NCBI GenBank assembly: GCA_000403495.2
Contig: KE159818.1
Span: 62,001-126,000 of the forward strand
Origin: Lachnospiraceae bacterium 10-1
Lineage (GTDB): Bacteria > Bacillota > Clostridia > Lachnospirales > Lachnospiraceae
DNA length: 64,000 nt
Direction: 5' to 3'
Below are positions 44,998 to 53,782 of the stretch, piece after piece (the first letter of the stretch is position 1; every line of letters starts with the position of its first letter). The notes below the pieces were generated by a model. It did not search any database. It was not told the origin of the DNA and worked only from the letters and a program-made list of their open reading frames with translations. A program made the position numbers and the translations under genes.

Positions 44998-46020
44998 TTG
45001 AAGTTAAGTATTATTGTACCTGTATACAATATGGCAGCAGAGGGAAAACTTGCATACTGCCTGAATTCTCTGGTAAGCCAGACAATAAAAGATTATGAAA
45101 TCATTGCGGTGGACGATGCCTCCACTGACAATTCACTTGAAATACTAAAAGACTTTGAGCGGCGTTTTCCTGACCGCTTTCATGCCATTTGCTCAGAAGT
45201 GAACAGGCATCAGGGAGGAGCAAAAAACATTGGTCTGAAACTTGCCAAAGGAGACTGGATCGGCTTTATTGACAGCGACGACTGGATCACCCCTGACATG
45301 TATGAGCGGCTGATCGGCAAGGCAGAAGAAACCGGTGCGGATCTGGTGGGCTGTGATTACTCCCTGGTCAGCGAACATTCTATGGAAGTGGGACAAGTGG
45401 TTCCCAACAACAAAAAAGAACAATGCGGGCTTTTAAATAAAGAAAAACGAAAGAGCCTTATTTTAGATGGCGGAAGTCTTGTAGTTAAAATTTTCCGCCG
45501 CTCCATGATTCTGGAAAATAAGCTTTGGTTTCCGGAGGATATTTTTTATGAGGACAATGCACTGGGCAATTCTTACCTTATTTTAGCCAGACAGTTTGAA
45601 TATATCGAAGAGCCCTTATACTATTACTATCAGCATAGCGCCTCTACCGTCCACACCATCTCCCCAAAAAGATGTGAAGACCGCATGACTGCCGGCCGGT
45701 TAATGTTAAGAGAGGCAAAAAGACACAATTTTTATGAAGAATTTAAACCGGAACTTGAGTATAGTTTTACCCTGCTTTTTTACATTAACACACTATTCAC
45801 CTACATGGCAGGCGTGGAAAAAACCAAATACAGCTTTGTGAAGGCAATGGGAAAGGAAATGAAGCAAACCTTTCCTGATTTTGAAACCAATCCTTATTAT
45901 CAGGAAAGAACCCATACGGAAGAAAAAAAACTGATTGGGATACAGCAAAAATCCACGTTTCTTTTCATGCTCTACTATAAACTTCTGTGGGCTTACAGGA
46001 AATGGCGAAAAGCACACTGA
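44998..46020 (+). CDS. Family 2 glycosyltransferase (GT-A)
   Basis: A 340-residue GT2 protein starting at TTG (44998) with GGAGG 6 bases ahead. SIIVPVYNMAAEGKLAYCL (~4-22), VDDASTDNSLEIL (~40-52), GGAKNIGLKLAKGDWIGFID and DSDDW (~92-96) are canonical. The C-terminal part is helical with no clear membrane segment. It opens the nonulosonate operon; it may add the sugar to which the pseudaminate-type residue is attached, though that is inference. The stop lies 19 bases before the next gene. Confidence 0.85.
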   Translation: MKLSIIVPVYNMAAEGKLAYCLNSLVSQTIKDYEIIAVDDASTDNSLEILKDFERRFPDRFHAICSEVNRHQGGAKNIGLKLAKGDWIGFIDSDDWITPDMYERLIGKAEETGADLVGCDYSLVSEHSMEVGQVVPNNKKEQCGLLNKEKRKSLILDGGSLVVKIFRRSMILENKLWFPEDIFYEDNALGNSYLILARQFEYIEEPLYYYYQHSASTVHTISPKRCEDRMTAGRLMLREAKRHNFYEEFKPELEYSFTLLFYINTLFTYMAGVEKTKYSFVKAMGKEMKQTFPDFETNPYYQERTHTEEKKLIGIQQKSTFLFMLYYKLLWAYRKWRKAH

Positions 46021-46039
46021 CCAAAAGAAAGGCATTTTC

Positions 46040-48259
46040 ATGGAAATCGGAAGCATTTATGAAATTGATCCTAATACTTTTTCTGATGCCGCCGCATATG
46101 ATGCGTCGGTCTTTACACTTAAAGAAATTAAAAAATATAATAAAATCCACACTGCTTTTACCGGTTCCGGCAGAGAGGCAATTGCGCTGGCACTAAAAGC
46201 TATTACAAAAAACAGGCCCAATATCAGAAAAACCGCCCTTCTTCCCGCATACATGTGCGATTCCGTTTTTTGGCCTTTTGAGCGGGGAGGCTGGGAGCTT
46301 CATTTTTATCATGTTGACAAACAGCTGGAAGCAGAAAAGGAAAACCTTTTTGTACAAATAGAAAACTTAAATCCAGGACTTCTTTTTATCCACCCTTACT
46401 ACGGATCAGACACATGGAAACCCTTACGTCCCATGCTGAAAACCTGGCAGTCTGAAGGAATCTGTATTATGGAAGATGTCACCCAGTCCTATTATTTAGC
46501 TGATACAGAATGGAATGCAGACTATATTATTGGAAGTCTGCGAAAGTGGTACCCTGTACCGGACGGCGGATTTGCAGTTTCCAATGAGCCTTTCCCCGAA
46601 GAATTTTGTGCAGGAAACAGAAGCTTCATTGAAACCAAGCTTGATCTTCTCACAAAAAAATGGAACTATTTTCATACTTCCTGTTCTCCGGAAGAAAAAC
46701 AGGAGCAAAAAAAGGCTTTTATGGCTAAAAACCGGGAAATGGAAGAATGGCTGGATCATTATGAAGAAATCAGTCCTTTATCAAAAGAATCCATGCAGAT
46801 TCTATCCGGTCTAAAAGAAGATCAGTATAAAAACAGGCGCAATGAAAATTGCCGTTACTTATTGCAACAGACAATAGGAAAAACAAAATTTTCTCCTGTT
46901 TTTGCAAAGGAGAATACGATTGAATCTGTAAACGCTCCTTTATATTTTCCTGTCTATGCTGAAAATCGGGACGACCTGCAAAAATTTTTAGTCAGCCAGG
47001 GCATTTATGCACCGGTGCTTTGGCCTGTGGGAAAAGAAAATGAAAAACTCCTTACCCAAGCAGAGCAGAAAATTTATCAGCAGATTCTTGCCCTTCCCAT
47101 AGACCAGCGTTATGGATTATCCGAAATGCAGTATATCGCCCAGGCACTTATCGAATATGAGGGAGTAAAATCCCCCTGTTCTGACGTGCCCTGCCCATTG
47201 CCGCAAATACAGGATACAAAAAGCGAAGTTATCGCCATCAGGGCAGATGCCAACGCTGACGTTGCCACAGGACATATCATGCGCTGCATTACAATTGCAA
47301 AGCAGCTGCAGAAAAAGGGAAAAAAGGTTTTATTTTTCACCGCTGACGAGTATCCTTTTGAATTGTTGACCAAAAATGGCATGGAATACGTATGTCTTCA
47401 CACTCCCTGGAATCAAATGGAAGAAGAACTTCCAATTCTTTGCAGGGAACTAAAAAAGCATGGCTGCTGGAAGCTGCTTGCAGACTCCTACCAGGTAACC
47501 GTAAATTATTTTGACTGCCTGAGAAAGGTCTGTAAGATCATTTATATAGACGACTGCTTCACAGCCCTGTACCCTGTGGATCTGATTGTAAATTATAACG
47601 CCTATCACCTTCGCTTTCCCTATGAAAAAGCATATAAAGGAAAAGCCAGGCTGCTGCTGGGAACCTCCTATGTTCCTTTAAGAGAAGAATTTCAGTTATC
47701 TGCCTGTCCTTCTTATAAGACCACCGGTACCCTTAAGCATGTGCTTATCAGCTGCGGCGGCGGAGATGTTTATAATGCCCTTTATGGCATTCTTATAAAG
47801 GCTGTGGAAAATCGGGAACTCTCCTCCTGCATTTTTCATGTAATTATTGGAAGTTTCAATAAAAATGCAGCCAAATTAGAAGCCTTAGCAAAAGAACACC
47901 CTGATATTATGCTCCATTACAATGTAAGTAACATGGCCGAATTGATGGGGCAATGCCAAATTGCAGTGTCTGCTGCCGGCACCATGTTATTTGAACTGTG
48001 TGCTATGCAGGTTCCCACTGTCTTCTACGTCTGTGCGGATAACCAGCAGTATGACAGTGATTTTTTTGCAAATGAAAACAGAATGCTTTTTTCCGGCGAT
48101 ATCCGCCAAAATCGGGAAGCATGTATTGACAAGATTTTAACAAACATCATTCTGTTGTTAAATGATGAAAATATGCAGCAGCAAATGAAGCGAAAACTAC
48201 ATGAAGTGACTGACGGCAAAGGCGCTGAACGTATTGCAGAAGAAATAGTAAACCTATAA
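46040..48259 (+). CDS. DegT-like aminotransferase domain fused to PseG (UDP-sugar hydrolase)
   Basis: A ~739-residue two-domain protein. Residues ~1-375 have a DegT-like fold: AFTGSGREAIALALKAI (~39-55), LLPAYMCDS, MEDVTQS with the PLP-binding Asp (~146), and SLRKWYPVPDGG with the candidate PLP lysine (~169). Residues ~395-739 match PseG: IRADANADVATGHIMRCITIA (~400-420, catalytic His ~412), SCGGGDVYNA, VSAAGTMLFELCAM. PseG removes UDP from UDP-2,4-diacetamido-2,4,6-trideoxy-altrose in pseudaminate synthesis. AAAGG 7 bases before the ATG at 46040 decides the start. The first domain's substrate is unknown. Confidence 0.8.
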   Translation: MEIGSIYEIDPNTFSDAAAYDASVFTLKEIKKYNKIHTAFTGSGREAIALALKAITKNRPNIRKTALLPAYMCDSVFWPFERGGWELHFYHVDKQLEAEKENLFVQIENLNPGLLFIHPYYGSDTWKPLRPMLKTWQSEGICIMEDVTQSYYLADTEWNADYIIGSLRKWYPVPDGGFAVSNEPFPEEFCAGNRSFIETKLDLLTKKWNYFHTSCSPEEKQEQKKAFMAKNREMEEWLDHYEEISPLSKESMQILSGLKEDQYKNRRNENCRYLLQQTIGKTKFSPVFAKENTIESVNAPLYFPVYAENRDDLQKFLVSQGIYAPVLWPVGKENEKLLTQAEQKIYQQILALPIDQRYGLSEMQYIAQALIEYEGVKSPCSDVPCPLPQIQDTKSEVIAIRADANADVATGHIMRCITIAKQLQKKGKKVLFFTADEYPFELLTKNGMEYVCLHTPWNQMEEELPILCRELKKHGCWKLLADSYQVTVNYFDCLRKVCKIIYIDDCFTALYPVDLIVNYNAYHLRFPYEKAYKGKARLLLGTSYVPLREEFQLSACPSYKTTGTLKHVLISCGGGDVYNALYGILIKAVENRELSSCIFHVIIGSFNKNAAKLEALAKEHPDIMLHYNVSNMAELMGQCQIAVSAAGTMLFELCAMQVPTVFYVCADNQQYDSDFFANENRMLFSGDIRQNREACIDKILTNIILLLNDENMQQQMKRKLHEVTDGKGAERIAEEIVNL

Positions 48260-48274
48260 AATTTGAACCCCAGA

Positions 48275-48293
48275 GCCGAATCTGATATTCGGC
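48275..48293 (+). repeat. Intergenic hairpin between the PseG fusion and pseF
   Basis: Perfect 7-base arms GCCGAAT/ATTCGGC around the loop CTGAT, in a 76-base gap. No T-run follows, so it is more likely an mRNA-stability element than a terminator. Confidence 0.5.
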
Positions 48294-48335
48294 CCGCATG
48301 CCTGCGTAAAAAATGTTTTGACATGGAGGATTAAT

Positions 48336-49025
48336 ATGAATGCCATATGTATTATTACTGCACGGGGAGGCAGCAAGCGTATCCCCGGAAAAAACAAAAA
48401 ACTATTTTTAGGAAAGCCAATTATCTGTTATTCCATAGAAGCTGCTATCTCTTCCGGCATCTTTGAAGAGGTCATGGTATCCACTGATGATGAGGAAATT
48501 GCTGAAATTTCCAAAAAAGCAGGCGCAAAGGTTCCCTTTATGAGAAGCATGGAGACTTCAAATGACTTTGCTACCACAGATGATGTGTTGATGGAAGTGC
48601 TTGCTACCTATGAAAAAATAGGGAAAACCTTTGAATACACGGCCTGCATTTACCCCACAGCTCCCTTTGTGACTGCTGAAAAATTAAAAAATGCCCTACA
48701 GATTTTGATAGAAAATAAAGCTTCCGGCGTAATGCCTGTGGTCAGCTTTTCTTTTCCTCCTCAACGTGGAATGATTGTCAAAAACGGAAAGTTACAATAT
48801 TGTTATCCCGAAAATGCCATGAAACGTTCTCAGGATCTTGAGGTTGTGTTTCATGACTGCGGACAGTTTTACTTTTATCAAACAGACAAATACCTGGCTT
48901 GCAAAGGTGATCTTCCGGATGGCTATGTCCCCCTTATCATGCCCGAGACACAGGTTCAGGATATTGACAACGCTTCCGATTGGGAGCTTGCGGAATTAAA
49001 ATATAAAATCATGATGCAAGGCTAA
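48336..49025 (+). CDS. pseF: PseF-type CMP-nonulosonate cytidylyltransferase
   Basis: A ~229-residue NeuA/KdsB-fold enzyme. ICIITARGGSKRIPGKNKKLF (~4-24) is the CTP-binding loop of PseF/NeuA, STDDEEIAEIS (~51-61), YPTAPFVTAE and DIDNASDW at the end are typical. It activates the nonulosonic acid as CMP-sugar. GGAGG before the ATG at 48336 sets the start. It lies between PseG-fusion and PseI genes, which makes pseudaminate rather than N-acetylneuraminate the likely substrate. Confidence 0.88.
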   Translation: MNAICIITARGGSKRIPGKNKKLFLGKPIICYSIEAAISSGIFEEVMVSTDDEEIAEISKKAGAKVPFMRSMETSNDFATTDDVLMEVLATYEKIGKTFEYTACIYPTAPFVTAEKLKNALQILIENKASGVMPVVSFSFPPQRGMIVKNGKLQYCYPENAMKRSQDLEVVFHDCGQFYFYQTDKYLACKGDLPDGYVPLIMPETQVQDIDNASDWELAELKYKIMMQG

Positions 49026-49040
49026 AATGGAGGATTCTTA

Positions 49041-50093
49041 ATGGAAAAGAAAATTAAAATAGGAAACAGTTTAATTGGCGATGGCGGGAAAACCTATCTT
49101 GTGGCAGAGGTATCTGCAAATCATCTGCAGGACTATCACAGAGCGGAAGCAATTATAAAGGCTGCAAAGGATGCAGGTGCAGATGCAGTTAAATTGCAGA
49201 CTTACCTTCCCGACACCATTACCTTAGACTGCGACAACGACTATTTCCAAATTACGCAAGGCACCATCTGGGATGGAACCACCCTTCACAAGCTTTATGA
49301 AACCGCATATACCCCCTGGGAATGGCAGCCTAAACTGATGAAGCTGGCCAATGAACTGGGGATGGAATGCTTTTCTTCCCCCTTTGATGAAACCGCAGTG
49401 GATTTCATGGAAGAAATGGATATGCCAGCCTATAAAATAGCTTCCTTCGAAATCAACGACATTCCTTTGATCCGCAAAATTGCCAAAATAGGAAAGCCTG
49501 TGATCATTGCTACAGGAATTGCCTATCTGGAAGACATTGAAAGAGCTGTCAAAGCATGCCGGGAAGAAGGAAATGAGCAGATTATACTTTTAAAATGTAC
49601 CTCCACATACCCCTCCCCTTACGAAGACATGAACCTTAAAGTTATTCCCAATATGGCACAGGTTTTTAACTGCATTACCGGACTTTCCGACCACAGCATG
49701 GGCAGCACTGCCGCAGTAGCCAGTGTTGCTTTAGGTGCAAAAATGATCGAAAAGCACCTTACCTTATCCCGGGCGGACGGAGGTCCTGACGCTGCATTTT
49801 CAATGGAGCCCCAGGAATTCAAAAAAATGGCGGAAGAAGTCCGTATTGCCGAAAAAGCTCTTGGCCGGATAACCTATGAATTAACCGAAAAACAAAAAAA
49901 GAGCAGAGAAGACGGGCGGTCTTTATTTGTTGTAAAGGATATAAAAGCCGGAGATACCTTTACAAAAGAAAACGTCCGCTCCATTCGTCCTGCCTTCGGC
50001 CTGCACACCATGTACTATGACCAGATATTAGGTCAAAAGGCAAAAACGGATCTCCCAAAGGGAACTCCTTTAAATTGGAAATATATTGACTAA
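49041..50093 (+). CDS. pseI: PseI-type pseudaminate synthase (NeuB family)
   Basis: A 350-residue NeuB-family enzyme. VAEVSANHLQDYHRAEAII (~21-39), KLQTYLPDTITLD (~51-63), GTIWDGTTLHKLYETAYTPWEW (~74-95), FSSPFDETAVDF, KCTSTYPSPYED, GLSDHSMG and EKHLTLSRADGGPDAAFS are the PseI pattern; the C-terminal ~65 residues (from RSLFVVKDIKAGDTF) are an SAF antifreeze-like domain. It condenses phosphoenolpyruvate with the 6-carbon sugar released by PseG. It starts 15 bases after pseF. Confidence 0.9.
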   Translation: MEKKIKIGNSLIGDGGKTYLVAEVSANHLQDYHRAEAIIKAAKDAGADAVKLQTYLPDTITLDCDNDYFQITQGTIWDGTTLHKLYETAYTPWEWQPKLMKLANELGMECFSSPFDETAVDFMEEMDMPAYKIASFEINDIPLIRKIAKIGKPVIIATGIAYLEDIERAVKACREEGNEQIILLKCTSTYPSPYEDMNLKVIPNMAQVFNCITGLSDHSMGSTAAVASVALGAKMIEKHLTLSRADGGPDAAFSMEPQEFKKMAEEVRIAEKALGRITYELTEKQKKSREDGRSLFVVKDIKAGDTFTKENVRSIRPAFGLHTMYYDQILGQKAKTDLPKGTPLNWKYID

Positions 50094-50165
50094 AATTTCC
50101 TCCAGCATTTACCAAAAGCCATCCCTGTACAAAGTGCTTCCAAGCAAAAGAAAGGCCAAATAATA

Positions 50166-51368
50166 ATGCAGAAAAAAATAATGATATTAGGTGCCAGTGC
50201 ACTTCAGGTACCGGCAATAAAAAAAGCAAAAGAACTTGGCTATCAGGTTATACTGGTAGATTATGACGCAAATGCCGTAGGATTTTCTCTTGCTGACATC
50301 AAACTGGTAGTCAGCACACTGGATCAGGAGGAAGTATACCGTCAGGCTCTGATCTATCAGCCTGACGTAGTAATCACTTCCACAAGTGACGGGCCTGTCA
50401 GAACCGCTGCCTATGTAAATGAAAAGCTGGGAAAGCAGCCGGACTTATCCTATAAAGATTCCCTTTGTGCTACCATTAAAAGCTGCATGCGCGACCGGCT
50501 TAGAGAAAATCATCTTCCCATTCCGAAATATTACACAGTAAGTAATTTTGACGAATTTTTAAGTGCAGTCAAAAATTTAAAGGGATGCTGTATTATAAAA
50601 CCGGCAGATAATGCCGGAAGCCGGGGCGTGGTTCTTATAAACGGTTCTGCCCTGCCATCAAATGATCAGTTGCTAAAAACCTACGAATACAGCAAAGAAA
50701 ACTCAAGAGGCGGAATCGTCATGGTTGAAGAATACATGACAGGACCTGAAGTAAGCGTTGAGGCAATGACAATAAACGGAGAAACCACCATTGTAACCAT
50801 AACAGACAAATTTATTACCCCGCCGCCTTATTTTGTTGAGATCGCCCACAGCGAACCAAGTATGCTGGATGAAAAAACAAAAGATAAAATCTGCCAGATC
50901 ACCAAAAAAGCACTGAAAGCAATCGGCCTTATTAATGCCCCTTCCCATACGGAAATCAAGGTAACTACGGAAGGACCAAAAATAGTAGAACTGGCAGCCC
51001 GTTTAGGAGGAGATTTTATCACTTCTAAGCTTGTGCCTTTATCTACGGGAGTGGATATGGTAGGAAATTCCGTACTTCTGGCCACCGGCAGTACCGTTAA
51101 CTTAACTAAAACCCGCCAGAATGGCTCTGCCATTCACTTTATCCAAGGTAAGGAAGGCGTCCTGAAAAACATCTCCGTAGATGAAGCAGTTTACTCCTTA
51201 GAAGGAATAGAGGAAGTGATTCTTTATAAAAAAACCGGTGACGTCGTACACAGCACCAGATCCAGCAATGACCGGCTTGGACATATAATCACCACCGGAA
51301 AAACCCCAGACGAAGCGTTGGCATGTGGCAAAAAAGCCCTTTCCTATGTCCACATTTCTTATGAGTAA
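50166..51368 (+). CDS. ATP-grasp ligase of the nonulosonate operon
   Basis: A 400-residue ATP-grasp protein. IMILGASALQVPAIKKAKELG (~5-25) preATP-grasp start, CIIKPADNAGSRGVVLI (~140-156) ATP loop, MVEEYMTGPEVSVEAM (~183-198), HTEIKVTTEGPKIVELAARLGGDF (~260-283) with the metal-binding Glu and Asn/Asp region, and a ~90-residue C-terminal extension. Such proteins ligate an amine to a carboxylate. In this operon it could attach an amino acid or other acyl group to an amino function of the nonulosonate, or amidate its carboxylate. It is different from the ATP-grasp at 25254-26234. Confidence 0.7.
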   Translation: MQKKIMILGASALQVPAIKKAKELGYQVILVDYDANAVGFSLADIKLVVSTLDQEEVYRQALIYQPDVVITSTSDGPVRTAAYVNEKLGKQPDLSYKDSLCATIKSCMRDRLRENHLPIPKYYTVSNFDEFLSAVKNLKGCCIIKPADNAGSRGVVLINGSALPSNDQLLKTYEYSKENSRGGIVMVEEYMTGPEVSVEAMTINGETTIVTITDKFITPPPYFVEIAHSEPSMLDEKTKDKICQITKKALKAIGLINAPSHTEIKVTTEGPKIVELAARLGGDFITSKLVPLSTGVDMVGNSVLLATGSTVNLTKTRQNGSAIHFIQGKEGVLKNISVDEAVYSLEGIEEVILYKKTGDVVHSTRSSNDRLGHIITTGKTPDEALACGKKALSYVHISYE

Positions 51369-51379
51369 ACTTATGCATA

Positions 51380-51436
51380 TAATTGTGAAACCAATAAATA
51401 GTCCGAGTATTCACACCATATTATCTTTCACAATTA
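51380..51436 (+). repeat. 11-base inverted repeat before the sialyltransferase-like gene
   Basis: TAATTGTGAAA (51380-51390) and TTTCACAATTA (51426-51436) are perfect complements separated by 35 bases, ending just before the AGAAAGG ribosome site of the gene at 51449. It could be an mRNA hairpin, a regulator site or a small invertible element; only the symmetry is seen. Confidence 0.6.
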
Positions 51437-51448
51437 GAAAGGAATCCC

Positions 51449-52525
51449 ATGAAAAACCGAGTTTATGTCTGCCACACCTATTATCATGTATATGTAGCCT
51501 GCTTAAAAGAGCTGAATCTCCCTGCTTCCCAGCGGAAAAATGCTGATCTTATTTTAAGTACTATGTCAAATGATTTCGGGGATTTAGCTGCCAGAGCTGA
51601 AAATTGCGGGCTGTTTGAAAATGTTTATATGTTTGATGAGAAAGAAGATATTACTTTCCCCCAGGTTATGAAATACCATAAAAATCATGGAAATCTGATT
51701 TTAAACCTGATTGCCAGAATGAAATATACTAAGCTTTTGGGCAAAATGCAAACGGATTATGTCCCAGTTAATTTTAAAGACTATAAAGATGTTTATGTAT
51801 TTTGTGATTCTGATCCAATTGGATATTATCTTAGTTATAAAAGAATACCATATCATGCTTTGGAAGACGGACTGGACTGCATCAGCACTTATGATACGGC
51901 CAGATATGACAATAGGGGACATTTTAAGCTGAAAGCTTTTCTTGCCTCACTAAACCTTATTTTCATACAAAATGGCTGGGCAAAATATTGTATAGATATG
52001 GAAGTTAATAATATTTCCGTATTGCCATACCCCTGCCCCAAATATATTGAAAAACCACGCAGCGAACTGGTAGATGGTTTAGATGACGACGCCAAAAATT
52101 TGCTGATCCATCTGTTTATTGCCGATATGGACGAAATTAGCCAAAAAATAAACACCAGCAAAGATAAAAACAAGGTTCTGCTGTTAACAGAACCCTTATG
52201 TTCCCTGGATGTACGGGAAAAAATATTCCGTGACTGCATTGAGCAGTTTGGAACCATCCCAGGAGAAGAATCTATCATAATGATAAAACCACACCCAAGA
52301 GATCTTTTAAATTACCATGATATATTTTCCGAATATATTATACTGGATGGCAAATTTCCTATGGAAGTTCTTAATTTCATCCCAAACCTTATGTTTCGCC
52401 GCGTAATATCTGTTTTTACTGTGGTTCATTCTATCAAGTTTGCAGAAGAAATCGTATATCTGGGAGAAGACTTTATGGATAACTATGAGCCTCCTGAAAT
52501 GCACCGCCAGAACGAAGCGATTTAA
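51449..52525 (+). CDS. Sialyltransferase-like protein (GT52/GT38-type motifs)
   Basis: A 358-residue protein. VYVCHTYYHVYVACL (~4-18) at the N-terminus, YHALEDGLDC (~131-140), with ALEDG equal to the E/D-D/E-G motif, and IMIKPHPRD (~275-283), the HP motif, are the marks of bacterial sialyltransferase families that use CMP-sugars (GT38, GT52 and relatives). A CMP-pseudaminate-type donor from pseF and pseI would fit. The serine/serine-type C-terminal motif I would expect may be VVHSIKFAEE (~326-335). The stop lies 13 bases from the convergent pseC stop, with no terminator between. Confidence 0.7.
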   Translation: MKNRVYVCHTYYHVYVACLKELNLPASQRKNADLILSTMSNDFGDLAARAENCGLFENVYMFDEKEDITFPQVMKYHKNHGNLILNLIARMKYTKLLGKMQTDYVPVNFKDYKDVYVFCDSDPIGYYLSYKRIPYHALEDGLDCISTYDTARYDNRGHFKLKAFLASLNLIFIQNGWAKYCIDMEVNNISVLPYPCPKYIEKPRSELVDGLDDDAKNLLIHLFIADMDEISQKINTSKDKNKVLLLTEPLCSLDVREKIFRDCIEQFGTIPGEESIIMIKPHPRDLLNYHDIFSEYIILDGKFPMEVLNFIPNLMFRRVISVFTVVHSIKFAEEIVYLGEDFMDNYEPPEMHRQNEAI

Positions 52526-52538
52526 GCTTGGCTTTCAC

Positions 52539-53741
52539 TTAAGGCTCGTCCACTGCGTAATATGCTGCAATTTTGGTAACCGCTTTAATCACATCCTGCA
52601 CATCCTGATCTGTCATTGCATAATAAAGAGGCAGGCTGATGATCTCCTCATACAGCTTTTCCGCTTTAGGGCAAAGTCCTTTTTTGTAGCCCAGTTTTTC
52701 GTAATAAGGAAAATAATAAACAGGAATGTAATGTACGTTACAGCAGATATTCTCTGCTCCCAGTGCTTCAAAAAACTGTTTTCTCCCAATTTTAAGTTTA
52801 GACAAATTAAGTCTTAAAATGTATAAATGCCTTGTGGTATCCGACTCCGGGATTTCCTTCTGCAATATCACCTGCGGAAGCTTTCCAAAGGCGTCGTCGT
52901 AAGCTTTTACAATCTCTTTTCTACGCTTTGAAAATGTAAAAAGTTTATTTAGCTGACTGATCACAAGCGCTGCCTGCATATCCGTCATACGGTAATTCAT
53001 CCCAAGGGCCACCTGTTCATAGTACCAGGAACCGTCTATTTCATGTTCCATCAATTCCGGATCTCTGGTAATTCCGTGGGTACGGTATAAAAGCAGCTTT
53101 TGATAATACTCTTTATTGTCTGTCAAAACCGCTCCGCCTTCACCGCCGGTTACCGTCTTAACCGGATGGAAGCTTAATGTAGTCATGTCCGAAATTGATC
53201 CGTTCCATTTTCCATTATATCTTGTCCCAATCACATGAGCGCCATCTTCAATTAATACCAGTCCATGTTTATGACAATGGGAAAGCAGACGGTCAAGCTC
53301 TGCAGACTGTCCTGTAAAATCCACAGCCACCACTGCCTTTGTTTTCTCTCCTGTAAGCATCTCTACACTCTCAGGATTAATATTAAAAGTCTCCTCATTA
53401 ATATCTGCAAAGACAGGCCTTGCGCCGCAGTAAAGAGCGCAGTTAGCAGATGCTGCAAAAGTAATGGGGGTTGTAATCACTTCATCCCCCTTCTGAACCC
53501 CTGCCGCCATACATGCCAAATGCAAAGCGGCTGTGCCATTACTACAGGCTACCGCATATTTTGCACCGGTAAGCTGACAAAGCTTTTCTTCCAGCTCATC
53601 GATCTTGGGGCCGCATGTGAGATAGTCGCTTTTCAGCACTTCTACCACTGCCTGTATATCCGCATCATCAATATATTGATGCCCATAATATATTTTTGTT
53701 TCCCTGACAGGTTTTCCTCCACATATTGCCGGTTTTTCCAT
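52539..53741 (-). CDS. pseC: PseC-type UDP-4-amino-altrosamine transaminase
   Basis: A 400-residue DegT enzyme matching PseC: YGHQYIDDADIQAVVEVLKSDYLTCGPKIDELE (~19-51), SNGTAALHLACMAAGV, TTPITFAASANCALYCGARPVFADIN, EDGAHVIG (~176-183), SFHPVKTVTGGEGG (~200-213, PLP lysine) and NYRMTDMQAALVISQL. It aminates C4 of UDP-2-acetamido-2,6-dideoxy-arabino-hexos-4-ulose, the product of PseB. It is on the opposite strand to the other nonulosonate genes and follows a Spo0A-like regulator by 41 bases, so its expression may be separate. Confidence 0.9.
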   Translation of the reverse strand: MEKPAICGGKPVRETKIYYGHQYIDDADIQAVVEVLKSDYLTCGPKIDELEEKLCQLTGAKYAVACSNGTAALHLACMAAGVQKGDEVITTPITFAASANCALYCGARPVFADINEETFNINPESVEMLTGEKTKAVVAVDFTGQSAELDRLLSHCHKHGLVLIEDGAHVIGTRYNGKWNGSISDMTTLSFHPVKTVTGGEGGAVLTDNKEYYQKLLLYRTHGITRDPELMEHEIDGSWYYEQVALGMNYRMTDMQAALVISQLNKLFTFSKRRKEIVKAYDDAFGKLPQVILQKEIPESDTTRHLYILRLNLSKLKIGRKQFFEALGAENICCNVHYIPVYYFPYYEKLGYKKGLCPKAEKLYEEIISLPLYYAMTDQDVQDVIKAVTKIAAYYAVDEP

Positions 53742-53782
53742 TTCTTATCTCCCATGCCTTTCCCTTTGGTATTTCTTTTAAT

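Noticed and set aside
48275-48293. Hairpin as a terminator in the nonulosonate operon
   Set aside because: No T-run follows, and pseF with its own ribosome site starts 43 bases later.
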